Assembly: GCF_050434925.1 (NCBI RefSeq)
Contig: NZ_JBNDJK010000001.1
Span: forward strand, 3,906,001-3,970,000
Reading direction: 5' to 3'
DNA length: 64,000 bases
Origin: Inquilinus ginsengisoli_B
GTDB lineage: Bacteria; Pseudomonadota; Alphaproteobacteria; DSM-16000; Inquilinaceae
Below, in pieces: positions 49,211-57,647 of the stretch; positions within the stretch are counted from its first letter, which is position 1; each line of letters begins with the position of its first letter. A program made the translations under genes and the position numbers. The notes under the pieces are model-generated. The model saw nothing but the letters and a program-made list of their open reading frames with translations, made no database searches and had not been told where the DNA came from.

Positions 49211-49708
49211 ATGCGTTTCCTGGTCATGAGCATTGCCGTCCTGGTCGCGACGGAAGCCCATGCGGAGGGCTTCGCCGTTCACGATCTTTCGACCGTGGCG
49301 GACGACGCGAGCGTCGCGCTCGGGGCCGGCTTCACTCACAAGGCCGAGCCCGGGCGCGTCACGCTGTTTTGTGCCGGCTGCAAGGGCGGGACGATGATCG
49401 ACATCAAGATCGGCCGCCAGACCGACGGCACGGAGCAGCGCGTGCGCTCGGGCCAGACGTCGATGGCCGATCTGGAACGGCTCTGCCAGGCCAAGGACCC
49501 GGCCTGCAGCCTGACCGGGTTGAGCGTTTCCCCCGCGGTCGGCTGGATCACCAAATGGTCCATGGGACCGATCATTGGCTCTACCGCCACCATTCTGCGC
49601 GATGGTGATCTCTTGACGATTCGGTCCGTTGCCGACGATGCGGACACCGCCCGACGCAATGCCGAGAAGATCGTGGCGACGGTGTCGCCCAAGGTGATCG
49701 GCCGCTAG
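49211..49708 (+). CDS. Small exported hypothetical protein
   Basis: The 165-residue product starts MRFLVMSIAVLVATEAHA, a signal peptide with an A-x-A cleavage site. The mature part has an FCAGCKG CxxC pair, two further cysteines (LCQAKDPACSL) and a beta-rich C-terminal half. No domain is recognised. It lies 26 bp after the importer operon on the same strand and could be its last gene, but the function is unknown. Confidence 0.75.
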   Translation: MRFLVMSIAVLVATEAHAEGFAVHDLSTVADDASVALGAGFTHKAEPGRVTLFCAGCKGGTMIDIKIGRQTDGTEQRVRSGQTSMADLERLCQAKDPACSLTGLSVSPAVGWITKWSMGPIIGSTATILRDGDLLTIRSVADDADTARRNAEKIVATVSPKVIGR

Positions 49709-49763
49709 CTCGCGGTCCGGTCGGAACGCGGGCTGGCGGCGATGCAGCCGAAGCCACTTGACT

Positions 49764-49781
49764 CGATAGTTCTCTCTATCG
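49764..49781. promoter_or_regulatory. ArsR-type operator upstream of the VOC-ArsR-SRPBCC operon
   Basis: CGATAG-TTCTCT-CTATCG is a perfect inverted repeat with six-base arms, just before AT-rich TTAAATATT and 35 bp upstream of the first gene. The operon encodes an ArsR regulator, so autoregulation through this site is likely. Confidence 0.72.
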
Positions 49782-49815
49782 TTAAATATTTCCTATGGAG
49801 TGAAGGAGATGAGCC

Positions 49816-50277
49816 ATGGCTGAGTCTGCCTCGCGCCCGGCGCTGGCGCCGAGCGTCTTCTACAAGGATCCCAAGTCTGCACTCGACTGGCTGGAGAAGG
49901 CCTTCGGCTTCGAGCGCAGCATGGTCATCACCGACCAGGACGGGAACCTCGCCCATTCCGAGATGCGGGTCGGCGACGGCCTGATCTATGTCGGGTCCGA
50001 ATGGACGGAGACCGTTGCCAGCCCGGCTTCGGTTGGCGGCAAGAACACCCAGTCGATCCATGTTCACGTCCAGCATGACATCGACGGGCACTGCGCCCGG
50101 GCCAAGGCGGCCGGGGCGGTGGTCCTGCAGGGCCCGTCCGACCAGTTCTATGGCGACCGCACCTACCGCGCGACCGACCCGGAAGGCCATGTCTGGACCT
50201 TCGGCCAGACCGTCCGCCAGGTCTCGCGGGAGGAGGCCGAGCAGGCATCGGGGCTGAAGATCGAAGGCTGGATGTGA
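49816..50277 (+). CDS. VOC/glyoxalase-fold protein
   Basis: The 153-residue protein begins APSVFYKDPKSALDWLEKAFGFER, the usual VOC start, and contains HSEMRVGDGLIYVG, HVHVQHDIDGHCARAKAAGAVV and YRATDPEGHVWTFGQ, with the E near the end as metal ligand. This PhnB-like subgroup is often encoded with ArsR and AHSA1 genes, as here. The substrate is unknown. GGAGATGAGCC precedes the ATG. Confidence 0.92.
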   Translation: MAESASRPALAPSVFYKDPKSALDWLEKAFGFERSMVITDQDGNLAHSEMRVGDGLIYVGSEWTETVASPASVGGKNTQSIHVHVQHDIDGHCARAKAAGAVVLQGPSDQFYGDRTYRATDPEGHVWTFGQTVRQVSREEAEQASGLKIEGWM

Positions 50278-50606
50278 AGCCAGCTACGGCTCTCGACCAG
50301 ACCCTGGCGGCGCTCGCCGACCCCCATCGCCGGCGGGTGGTCGAACTGCTGCGCGAACGGCCACGACGGGCGGGAGAGCTGGCGGAGGCGCTGGGCCTCA
50401 ACCCCCCGGCGCTCAGCCGGCACCTGCGCACGCTGAAGGCCGGCGGGCTGGTCGAGGAGGCGCATCCGGAGTTCGACGCCCGTGTCCGCATCTACAGCCT
50501 GCGGCCGGAACCGATGGCCGATCTGAAAGCCTGGCTGGGCGAGACCGAGCGGCTGTGGGCCGATCAGCTCGCCGCGTTCAAGGCGCATCTGGAGCGACCG
50601 GAATGA
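50274..50606 (+). CDS. ArsR-family transcriptional regulator
   Basis: The 110-residue protein has an ArsR winged helix (LAALADPHRRRVVELLRERPRRAGELAEALGLNPPALSRHLRTLKAGGLVEE, about 9-60). It lacks the CxC metal-binding motif of arsenic or zinc sensors, so it does not sense metal in the usual way. It overlaps the VOC gene by four bases and the SRPBCC gene by four bases. Confidence 0.93.
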   Translation: MKPATALDQTLAALADPHRRRVVELLRERPRRAGELAEALGLNPPALSRHLRTLKAGGLVEEAHPEFDARVRIYSLRPEPMADLKAWLGETERLWADQLAAFKAHLERPE

Positions 50607-51079
50607 CCTCGCGCATCCTCGTCTCGCTGCGCGTCCCGGCGACGCCGGAGCGGGCCTTCACCGCCTTCGTCCGCGACATCGCCCTGTGGTGGAAGCCGAA
50701 CCCGCTGTTCGAGTTCAGCCCAGGCCCGGCCGGGACGCTGGGCTTCGAGCCCCGGCTCGGCGGCCGGTTCACCGAGACCTATCCGGACGGGCGCGTCTTC
50801 GAGATCGGCCGGATCTGGGCGTGGGAGCCGGGCAGCCGCCTGGTGTTCTCGTGGCGGCAGGCCAGCTTCACGCCCAGCCAGGCCACCGAAGTCGAGGTCC
50901 GGTTCGAGCCGGTCGACGACCAGACCCGCGTGACCGTCGAACACCGCGGCTGGGACAGCGTGCCCCAGGAGCATGTCGCCCGGCACCACTTCCCCGACCC
51001 GGTGTTCCTGCAGCGCCACGGCGAATGGTGGCAGGCCCTGCTCGGGACCTATCGGATATCGGCCCGGTTTGACGGATAG
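50603..51079 (+). CDS. SRPBCC/AHSA1 domain protein
   Basis: The 158-residue protein has the START-like AHSA1 fold: RVPATPERAFTAFVRDIALWW, GGRFTETYPDGRVFEIGRIWAWEPGSRLVFSWR and TRVTVEHRGWDS. It completes the common ArsR-VOC-AHSA1 trio. The fold binds hydrophobic ligands; the actual ligand is unknown. Confidence 0.92.
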   Translation: MTSRILVSLRVPATPERAFTAFVRDIALWWKPNPLFEFSPGPAGTLGFEPRLGGRFTETYPDGRVFEIGRIWAWEPGSRLVFSWRQASFTPSQATEVEVRFEPVDDQTRVTVEHRGWDSVPQEHVARHHFPDPVFLQRHGEWWQALLGTYRISARFDG

Positions 51080-51101
51080 GGGGCGAGGTCGTCGTCCTCG
51101 G

Positions 51102-51515
51102 CTATGAAGCCCACGGCGACACGAGGTCGAGGCCGGTTGTCCGGAAATCCGTCAGGTTGCGGGTGGCGAGGCGGCCTCCGTTGACCCGCGCAATGGCGGC
51201 GATCATGCCATCGGGGGCCGACATCCCGAGGCCCTGGCGGGAAGCCGCGCCCATGATCTCTCCATAGGCCAGCGCGGCCTCTTCGGTCAGGCCGAAGATC
51301 CTGTCGGCAAACCGGCGCCGCCAGTCCGAAAGTCCCCGCTCCAGCCGCGCGGCGCGCCGATCCGGCAGAATCTTCTGAATGCCGAAGGCGATTTCCGCAA
51401 TCGTCACAGTTGGCAGTGCCAGTTCGGCGTCATGCCTGAGCAGCCAACTGGCCACCGAGGGATCCGGCGATCTGCGCAGGGTCTCGGAAACGACGTTGGT
51501 GTCGAGGAAGATCAA
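51102..51515 (-). CDS. PIN domain toxin (FitB/VapC-like)
   Basis: The 137-residue PIN ribonuclease has MIFLDTNVVSETLRR (D5), TVTIAEIAFGIQKILP (E) and MSAPDGMIAAIARVNGGRLATRNLTDF with the last acidic residues. VSELLR-like starts and the IAEIxxGI motif match FitB of Neisseria. It overlaps the antitoxin gene by four bases. Confidence 0.93.
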   Translation of the reverse strand: MIFLDTNVVSETLRRSPDPSVASWLLRHDAELALPTVTIAEIAFGIQKILPDRRAARLERGLSDWRRRFADRIFGLTEEAALAYGEIMGAASRQGLGMSAPDGMIAAIARVNGGRLATRNLTDFRTTGLDLVSPWAS

Positions 51516-51760
51516 AGGTCCGGGCCCGGGTCGACGCGTCGCGCACCTCGGATCACTGTCTCAAGATCGATATCTGTACCGCAGTCCCTCGCCAGACGAG
51601 CATAGAACGAAGCTGCGGGTTCGCGCCCGGCTTCGCGGACTTCGTATGCCTCCAGTGCGCGCTCCACGATATCGGCAATCGACCGGTTTTCGCGGCGTGC
51701 GAGACGATGGGCGAGGTCCCGAGCTTTGGCGCTGCGAACGGACAGTTGGGGTTCGGCCAT
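51512..51760 (-). CDS. FitA/VapB-like antitoxin (ribbon-helix-helix)
   Basis: The 82-residue antitoxin starts MAEPQLSVRSAKARDLAHRLARRENRSIADIVERALEAYE, which fits the Rv0623-type/PSK VapB family. ATG at 51760 follows GGAG; an ATG four codons earlier is less likely. It would repress the operon and block the PIN toxin. Confidence 0.9.
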   Translation of the reverse strand: MAEPQLSVRSAKARDLAHRLARRENRSIADIVERALEAYEVREAGREPAASFYARLARDCGTDIDLETVIRGARRVDPGPDL

Positions 51761-52068
51761 GATGGTCTCCATTCAAGAGAATCATAGGCCCGCGATGTGC
51801 TGCCATCAAGATGGCTGGTGATGGCTTGATGGCATACTTGCCTTGGGCGAGTTCTTCAGCCCAGCGCCTCCGCGATCTTCTGCCGTACCCCATCGACAAA
51901 GGTCGCGGCCTGAAGGTGGAAGGCACTCCAGATAAATACAATTTTAACAAATGCAGTTCCCCGACTCTGTCCAGGTGATCGGCGCCGAGTCGCGAGGCTG
52001 TCCGCCGCGCGCATTGACGAATCGAACGGCAGCCGCCAAAGGTGGACTCTTGGGATATGGGGAAGATC
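51761..52068. other. Intergenic region between the FitAB-like module and the nucleoside importer operon
   Basis: The first part holds imperfect inverted GATGGC / GCCATC-like repeats (51810-51835). An AT-rich patch with AAATACAATTTTAACAAATG (51936-51955) is likely promoter or operator DNA. On the minus strand a short end-of-gene-like stretch (ending VRQKIAEALG at about 51857) looks like a gene remnant, without enough sequence to name. Confidence 0.5.
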
Positions 52069-53100
52069 ATGCACAGACATCGGCGTCCGCGGCATCTCAT
52101 CGGTTCGATGGCGGTGATGGCCGCGATCCTCGGCGCCGCGCTGCCGGCCCAGGCGGCGGGCGGCAAGCTGGTCTTCATCTCGCCCGACCCGCTCGGGGTG
52201 AACGACTTCCTGAAGCTCGGCAAGAAGGGGGCCGAGGCGGCGGCGGCCGCGATCGGCGGCGAGGCCAGGATCTACGAGAGCACCGACCCCGCCACCCGCC
52301 GCCAGAATGTCGAGGCGGCGGCGCGCGAGGGCGCGGCGGTGGTGATCGTGATCGGCTTCGAATTCGGCGACATCGTGCCGGACGCGGCGGCGAAGTTCCC
52401 GGACATCAAGTTCCTGATCGTCGACCAGTGCATCCAGAAGCCGATGCCGAACGTCTACTGCGCCGTGTTCCGCGAGCATGAGGGCGCGTACCTGGCCGGC
52501 GCCGAGGCGGCGCTGACCTCGGAAAGCGGCACCATCGGTTCGGTCGGCGCGCTCGACATCCCGTTCCTGCACCGCTTCACCGACGGCTTCGCCGCCGGCG
52601 CCAAGGCGGTGAACGACGAGATCGTGGTCAGCCCGACGGTCTGGGTCGGCGGCGACAACCCATTCTCCGATCCGGTGCGGGCGCAGCAGCAGGCGGTGTC
52701 GCTGATCAGCGACGGCGCCGACCGGGTGCTGGCCGCCACCTCCGGCGGCAATGGCGGCATCTTCAAGGCGGCCGAGGCGACGCCGGGCACCCTGGTCTTC
52801 GGCGTCGACGTCAACCAGTGCCCGCTGGCGCCGGGCGTGGTCCTGGACAACATCGAGAAGAAGGTCGACGTCGCCCTGGTCGAGGCGGTGAAGGGCATTC
52901 TCGCCGGCACCCAGGCGCCGCTGACCTCCTATGGCGTGAAGGAGGGCGGCATCACCCTGACCGGGCTCGGCGACGATGTCGCCAATTCCAAATGCCTGAT
53001 TGCCGAACATCCCGACGTCATCACCAAGGTGCGGGAGCTGCGCGACGCCATCGCCGCCGGCACGGTGGCGGTGGCCGATCCGCTGACGGCCGGCCAGTAA
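52069..53100 (+). CDS. BMP family ABC transporter substrate-binding protein
   Basis: The 343-residue precursor has a basic n-region (MHRHRRPRHLIG), a hydrophobic core and an A-Q-A cleavage site. The mature protein is of the PnrA/BmpA type: GGKLVFISPDPLGVNDFLKLGKKGAE, VIGFEFGDIVPDAAAKFPDIKFLIVDQ and KEGGITLTGLG. BMP proteins bind purine nucleosides; the purine-nucleoside phosphorylase at the operon end supports that here. ATG at 52069 follows GGGGAAG; 52057 is an alternative. Confidence 0.92.
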   Translation: MHRHRRPRHLIGSMAVMAAILGAALPAQAAGGKLVFISPDPLGVNDFLKLGKKGAEAAAAAIGGEARIYESTDPATRRQNVEAAAREGAAVVIVIGFEFGDIVPDAAAKFPDIKFLIVDQCIQKPMPNVYCAVFREHEGAYLAGAEAALTSESGTIGSVGALDIPFLHRFTDGFAAGAKAVNDEIVVSPTVWVGGDNPFSDPVRAQQQAVSLISDGADRVLAATSGGNGGIFKAAEATPGTLVFGVDVNQCPLAPGVVLDNIEKKVDVALVEAVKGILAGTQAPLTSYGVKEGGITLTGLGDDVANSKCLIAEHPDVITKVRELRDAIAAGTVAVADPLTAGQ

Positions 53101-53123
53101 CCCGCCGCGCGGAGGGCGGTGCC

Positions 53124-54635
53124 GTGGCGTTCCTGGAGATGCGCGGCATCGTCAAGCGCTACCCCGGCGTGCTGGCGAACGACCGGGTCGACCTGGCGGT
53201 CGAGGCCGGCGAGATCCATGCGGTGATGGGCGAGAACGGGGCCGGCAAGTCGACCCTGATGGGCATCCTGTACGGGCTGGTGCAGCCGGATGAGGGCGAG
53301 ATCGTGATCGACGGCCGGAAGCGGCCGTTCCGTTCGCCGATCGACGCCATCGCCGCCGGCCTCGGCATGGTGCACCAGGCCTTCAAGCTGTTCGACAGCC
53401 TGACGGTCTGGGAGAATGTGGCCTACCGGGCCGAGCCGCGGCGCGGGCCGTTCATCGACCGCGCCGCTGCCCGCCGGAAGGTTGCGGAGCTGGCGGCGCG
53501 CCATCGCCTGCCGATCGATCCCGATGCCCGGGTCGGCACGCTGCCGGTCGGGGTCAAGCAGCGGATCGAGATCCTGAAGGCGCTGTACCGCGATGCCCAC
53601 ATCCTGATCCTGGACGAGCCGACGGCGGTGCTGACCCCGGGCGAGCGCGACGGGCTGTTCCAGGTGATGCGCGGCCTGGCGGCGGACGGGCGCACCATCC
53701 TGTTCGTCACCCACAAGATCCATGAGGTGATGGCGGTGACGGACCGCATCACCGTGCTGCGCGACGGCCGCGTGGCCGACCGCATGGTCACGACCCAGAC
53801 CGACCCGCAGGCGATCATCCGGGCGATGACCGGCCGCAACGTGACGCTGAAGGTCGACAAGGCGCCGGCCGAACCGGGCCGGGCGCTGCTCGAGGTCGAG
53901 GGGCTGGTTCTGGCGGCGCCGGGGAAGCCGGCGGTCGACGGCATCTCCTTCGCCGTGCGGGCGGGCGAGATCGTCGGCATCGCCGGGATTGCCGGGAACG
54001 GCCAGACCGAGCTGATCGAGATCGTGGCCGGGCTTCGGGCCGCCGATGCCGGGTCGATCCGGGTCGACGGGCGCGACGTCACCGCCGCCGGGGTGGCCGG
54101 CCGCCGCGTTGCCGGCATCGCCTATGTGCCGGAGGACCGGGCCCACACCGGCACGGCGTTGCGCGCCAGCGCCGCCGACACCCTGTCCATGGGCTTCCAC
54201 CGCCGGCCGCCGCTGTCCCGCCGCGGCGTGCTGGACCGCGCGGCGATGCGCGACCGGGCGCGCGGCCTGATCGCCCGCTTCGGCATCAAGATCCCGGGTG
54301 AGGGCGTGGCGGTCGGCACCCTGTCCGGCGGCAACCTGCAGAAGGTGGTGGTGGCGCGCGAGCTGGACCATCAGGCGCCGGTGCTGATCGCCGAACAGCC
54401 GACCCGCGGCGTCGATGTTGGGGCCATCGAGTTCATCCATGGCCAATTGGTGGCCGAGCGCGACAAGGGTCGCGCCGTGCTGCTGGTCTCGGCCGAGCTC
54501 GGCGAGATCCTCGCCCTCTCCGACCGGGTCCTGGTGATGTACGAAGGCCGGGTGATCGCCGAGGTGCCGGGCGCCGAGGCCACCGAGACCAGCCTCGGCC
54601 TGCTGATGGCCGGGGTGACGGGGGCGGCGGCATGA
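53124..54635 (+). CDS. Nucleoside ABC transporter ATP-binding protein (two ATPase domains)
   Basis: The 503-residue protein is a tandem ATPase of the RbsA/NupA type. Domain one has GENGAGKST, LPVGVKQRIEILKALYR and ILILDEPTAVLTP; domain two has a degenerate P-loop GIAGNGQTEL, LSGGNLQKVVVARELD and VLIAEQPTRGVD. GTG at 53124 follows GGAGGG. It powers the two permeases downstream. Confidence 0.95.
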   Translation: MAFLEMRGIVKRYPGVLANDRVDLAVEAGEIHAVMGENGAGKSTLMGILYGLVQPDEGEIVIDGRKRPFRSPIDAIAAGLGMVHQAFKLFDSLTVWENVAYRAEPRRGPFIDRAAARRKVAELAARHRLPIDPDARVGTLPVGVKQRIEILKALYRDAHILILDEPTAVLTPGERDGLFQVMRGLAADGRTILFVTHKIHEVMAVTDRITVLRDGRVADRMVTTQTDPQAIIRAMTGRNVTLKVDKAPAEPGRALLEVEGLVLAAPGKPAVDGISFAVRAGEIVGIAGIAGNGQTELIEIVAGLRAADAGSIRVDGRDVTAAGVAGRRVAGIAYVPEDRAHTGTALRASAADTLSMGFHRRPPLSRRGVLDRAAMRDRARGLIARFGIKIPGEGVAVGTLSGGNLQKVVVARELDHQAPVLIAEQPTRGVDVGAIEFIHGQLVAERDKGRAVLLVSAELGEILALSDRVLVMYEGRVIAEVPGAEATETSLGLLMAGVTGAAA

Positions 54636-54671
54636 GGGGCGCGTTCACACCAGGACGGCTCCCTTTCTTGT

Positions 54672-54701
54672 CCCCCCTCCCCTTGCGGGAGGGGAGGGGG
54701 G
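54672..54701. repeat. GC hairpin between ATPase and permease genes
   Basis: CCCCCCTCCCC pairs with GGGGAGGGGGG across an eight-base loop (11 bp, perfect). It fills most of the 94-bp gap in an otherwise tight operon and could lower permease expression relative to the upstream genes. The same style of repeat is common between alphaproteobacterial genes. Confidence 0.75.
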
Positions 54702-54729
54702 ACTCGGTTTTGCTCCGCCCGAGACGCTC

Positions 54730-55755
54730 ATGACCGCCGCCGCCACTGCTCTCCGCGGCGCCGCGACCTCTTCCGTGCTGTGGGCGATCCTCGGCGGGCT
54801 CGTCATCGGAGCGCTGATCACCCTGGCCGCCGGGCATGACCCGGTGGCGGTCTATGGCGAGATCCTGGCCGGCGCCGTGGTCGGGCCGAACCTGGCGGAG
54901 ACCGTCGCCCGGGCGGTGCCGCTGGTCGGCATGACCCTGGTCGCCGCCATCCCGCTGCGGGGCGGCATGGTCAATCTCGGCGGCGACGGCCAGCTGGTGC
55001 TGGGCGGGCTGGTGGCGGCGGTGGTGGCGCTGTACCTGCCGGCCCCCGGCGAGGTCCGGCTGGCGGCGGCGATCCTGGCGGCGATGGCCGTCTCCGGAGC
55101 CTATGCCGCGCTGGCCGCCTGGGGTGAGGTGCGGTTCGGCGTGCCGCTGCTGATCTCGACCCTGCTGCTCAGCTACCCGGCCCAGGGCGTCAGCTCCTAC
55201 CTGGCGCGGTTCCCGCTGCGCGACCCGGCGACCGGCATGCCCGAGACCTACCGGCTCGAGGAGGCGGCGCGGCTGCCGGTGCTGGTGCCGGGCACGCCGA
55301 TCACCTGGGGCCTCGTCCTGCTGCTGCTGGTGATTGCGGTGACCGTGTTCGTCGACCGGCGCGGCGCCGCCGGCTACGAGCTGCGGCTCCGCGGCCTGAA
55401 CCCGCGCTTCGTCGCCTATGGCGGGGTCGATCTCGGCCGCCAGACGGTGCGGACCCTGTTCGCCAGCGGCGCCGTCGCCGGGCTGGTCGGCGCCATGCTG
55501 GTGCTGGGCGACCAGTTCCGCTTCACCGACAACGCGTTGCTGTCGCCGGCCTACACCTGGTCCGGGCTGATGGCGGCGCTGCTGGCGATGGGCGAGCCGA
55601 TCGGCGCCGTCTGCGCCGGGCTGTTCTTCGCCGCGCTGCAGACCGGCGGCTTCGCCATGGAGCGGGCGACCGAGGTGCCGCGGGTGCTGACCCTGGTGCT
55701 GCAGGCGGTGATCATCCTGCTGCTGGCCATGCGGCACGGCCTGAGGCGACGGTGA
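54730..55755 (+). CDS. Nucleoside ABC transporter permease 1 (BPD_transp_2 type)
   Basis: The 341-residue inner-membrane protein has about eight to ten spans and the family motifs VPLVGMTLVAAIPLRGGMVNLGGDGQLVLGGL and ELRLRGLNPRFVAYGGVD. It is the larger of the permease pair in BMP-type importers (NupP-like). Its stop overlaps the next start (GTGATG). Confidence 0.94.
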   Translation: MTAAATALRGAATSSVLWAILGGLVIGALITLAAGHDPVAVYGEILAGAVVGPNLAETVARAVPLVGMTLVAAIPLRGGMVNLGGDGQLVLGGLVAAVVALYLPAPGEVRLAAAILAAMAVSGAYAALAAWGEVRFGVPLLISTLLLSYPAQGVSSYLARFPLRDPATGMPETYRLEEAARLPVLVPGTPITWGLVLLLLVIAVTVFVDRRGAAGYELRLRGLNPRFVAYGGVDLGRQTVRTLFASGAVAGLVGAMLVLGDQFRFTDNALLSPAYTWSGLMAALLAMGEPIGAVCAGLFFAALQTGGFAMERATEVPRVLTLVLQAVIILLLAMRHGLRRR

Positions 55756-56663
55756 TGGACTGGCTGTCGCTGTTCAACGCCGTGCTGTTCGCCCAGACCA
55801 TCCAGGCGGTGACGCCGATCCTGCTGGCCGCCCTGGCCGGCGTGCTGTGCGACCGCGCCGGCGTGTTCAACATCGCGCTGGAAGGCCAGATGCTGATCGG
55901 CGCCTTTGCCGCCATCGCCGGCACCTGGTATACCGGCAGCGTCGCCGGCGGCGTGGCTGTGGCCCTCATCGGCACCATGGCGTTCTCGGCCATCCTGGCC
56001 TTCGGCTCGACCTGGTTCCGCGGCGATCCGATCGTCATCGGCATCGGCCTCAACCTGCTGGCCTCCGGCCTGACCGCCTTCCTGCTGCGCATCCTGTTCG
56101 GCATGTCCGGCACCTTCACCGACCCGACCATGCAGGACCTGCCGCGCGTGGTGCTGCCGCGGATCGCGGCGGTGCCCTGGTTCAACCGCGTCTTCGGCAG
56201 CCACAGCGTGCTGACCTGGGCGGCCTGGATCCTGGTGGCGGTGATCGCCGTGTTCCTGTTCCGCACGGTCTGGGGCCTGCGCCTGCGCGGCGTCGGCGAG
56301 CGGCCGGACGCGGCGGAGACGCTGGGCGCCGATGTCGCCCGCACCCGCGTCGCCGCGGTGCTGGCCGGCGGTGCCCTGTGCGGCCTGGCCGGGGCGCAGC
56401 TGTCGCTCGGCAGCGTCACCCTGTTCGCCGAGGATATGAGCGCCGGGCGAGGCTGGATCGCGGTGGTGGCGGTGATGCTGGGCCGCGGCCATCCCGTCGG
56501 CGTCGCACTGGCCTGCCTGCTGTTCGGCTTCGCCGACGCCGCCGGCCTGCGGTTTCAGGGCCGGGGGCTGCCGAACCAGCTCACCGATATGGCACCCTAT
56601 GTCATCACCCTGGTCGCGCTGGTCGTCGCCCGCGGGCGGCGCCGGCGTCGGGCCATGGCCTGA
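55755..56663 (+). CDS. Nucleoside ABC transporter permease 2 (BPD_transp_2 type)
   Basis: The 302-residue partner permease (NupQ-like) contains ILLAALAGVLCDRAGVFNIALEGQMLIGAF and LRLRGVGERPDAAETLGADVARTRVAAVLAGGALCGLAGA, both diagnostic. A GTG one codon earlier is an alternative start. The phosphorylase gene follows after 23 bp with its own GAGGAG site. Confidence 0.94.
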   Translation: MDWLSLFNAVLFAQTIQAVTPILLAALAGVLCDRAGVFNIALEGQMLIGAFAAIAGTWYTGSVAGGVAVALIGTMAFSAILAFGSTWFRGDPIVIGIGLNLLASGLTAFLLRILFGMSGTFTDPTMQDLPRVVLPRIAAVPWFNRVFGSHSVLTWAAWILVAVIAVFLFRTVWGLRLRGVGERPDAAETLGADVARTRVAAVLAGGALCGLAGAQLSLGSVTLFAEDMSAGRGWIAVVAVMLGRGHPVGVALACLLFGFADAAGLRFQGRGLPNQLTDMAPYVITLVALVVARGRRRRRAMA

Positions 56664-56686
56664 ACGCCCGAAGAGGAGACGCCGCG

Positions 56687-57499
56687 ATGGAAGACCCCTA
56701 TGTCCTGGCGGAAGCCGCCGCCGCGGCGCTGAAGCAGAAGCTTGGCGCCGACCATCACGCCGCGATCGTGCTCGGCTCCGGCTGGGGGCCGGCGGTGGAC
56801 AGGATCGGCGAGACCGTGGCCGAGGTGCCGTTCACCGAGATCCCCGGCTTCCCGCCGACCACCGTGCTCGGCCACAAGGGCGTGTTCCGCAGCGTCCGGG
56901 CCGGCGACCGGCGCATCCTGGTGATGGCCGGGCGGGTGCATCTCTATGAGGGCCACCCGCCGGCCGAGGTGGTGCATGGCGTGCGCAGCATGGTGCTGGC
57001 GGGGACGAAGATCATCGTCCTAACCAACGCCTGCGGCGGGCTGCGGCCGGGCATGAAGCCGGGCGAGCCGGTGCTGCTCCGCGATCACATCAACTTCACC
57101 GGCGTGTCGCCGCTGTTCGGGCCGAATCCGGAGAAGCTGGGGCCGCGCTTCGTCGACCTCACCGGCTGCTACTCGCCCCGGCTGCGGCAGGCGGCGCAGG
57201 CGCTGGACCCGACGCTGACCGAAGGCGTCTATGTCGGCTTCCCCGGCCCGATGTTCGAGACCCCGGCCGAGATCCAGATGGTCGGCCGCTGGGGCGGCGA
57301 CATGGTCGGCATGTCGACGGTGCTGGAGGCGATCGCCGCCCGCCATCTCGGCGCCGAGGTGCTGGGCCTATCGCTGGTCACCAACCTCGCCGCCGGCCTG
57401 CCGGGAGCCGATCTCGACCACGAGCACATCCTCGAGGTCGCGCGCGGCACCGCGGAGCGGATGGGCGGGCTGTTCCACGACCTGGTGCGGGTGATCTGA
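56687..57499 (+). CDS. Purine-nucleoside phosphorylase
   Basis: The enzyme cleaves purine nucleosides with phosphate to base and ribose-1-phosphate. The 270-residue protein is the trimeric type: AAIVLGSGWGPAVD (phosphate loop), GRVHLYEGHPP, LTNACGGLRPGMKPGEPVLLRDHIN, GPMFETPAEIQM and GMSTVLEAIAARH. Placement after the BMP importer suggests uptake and salvage of nucleosides as one pathway. Confidence 0.95.
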   Translation: MEDPYVLAEAAAAALKQKLGADHHAAIVLGSGWGPAVDRIGETVAEVPFTEIPGFPPTTVLGHKGVFRSVRAGDRRILVMAGRVHLYEGHPPAEVVHGVRSMVLAGTKIIVLTNACGGLRPGMKPGEPVLLRDHINFTGVSPLFGPNPEKLGPRFVDLTGCYSPRLRQAAQALDPTLTEGVYVGFPGPMFETPAEIQMVGRWGGDMVGMSTVLEAIAARHLGAEVLGLSLVTNLAAGLPGADLDHEHILEVARGTAERMGGLFHDLVRVI

Positions 57500-57548
57500 A
57501 GGATCGCCCCGCATCGAGGTCGCTCGGAGCAATAACGAAACCCAAAGC

Positions 57549-57627
57549 TGTCATGCCCGGGCTTGACCCGGGCATCCAGAGGCTGTCGACATCTTCTGGA
57601 TTGCCGGGTCAAGCCCGGCAATGACAG
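57549..57627. repeat. Palindromic intergenic repeat (type C)
   Basis: The left arm TGTCATGCCCGGGCTTGACC continues as a hairpin to CCGGGCATCCAGA, and the right arm TCTGGATTGCCGGGTCAAGCCCGGCAATGACA mirrors it. It separates the convergent phosphorylase and dehydratase genes and could act as a bidirectional terminator. This TGCCCGGGC-TTGA-CCCGGGCA type is frequent in alphaproteobacteria. Confidence 0.88.
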
Positions 57628-57647
57628 TAAAGGGACTGGCTCCTACT

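Noticed and set aside
51856..51960. Minus-strand gene ending VRQKIAEALG
   Set aside because: Only a short tail is coding-like and no start or ribosome site is visible; noted as a possible remnant only.
52929..54446. 505-codon frame antisense to the nucleoside importer ATPase
   Set aside because: The tandem ATPase motifs are complete on the plus strand; the antisense product is histidine/aspartate-rich without motifs.
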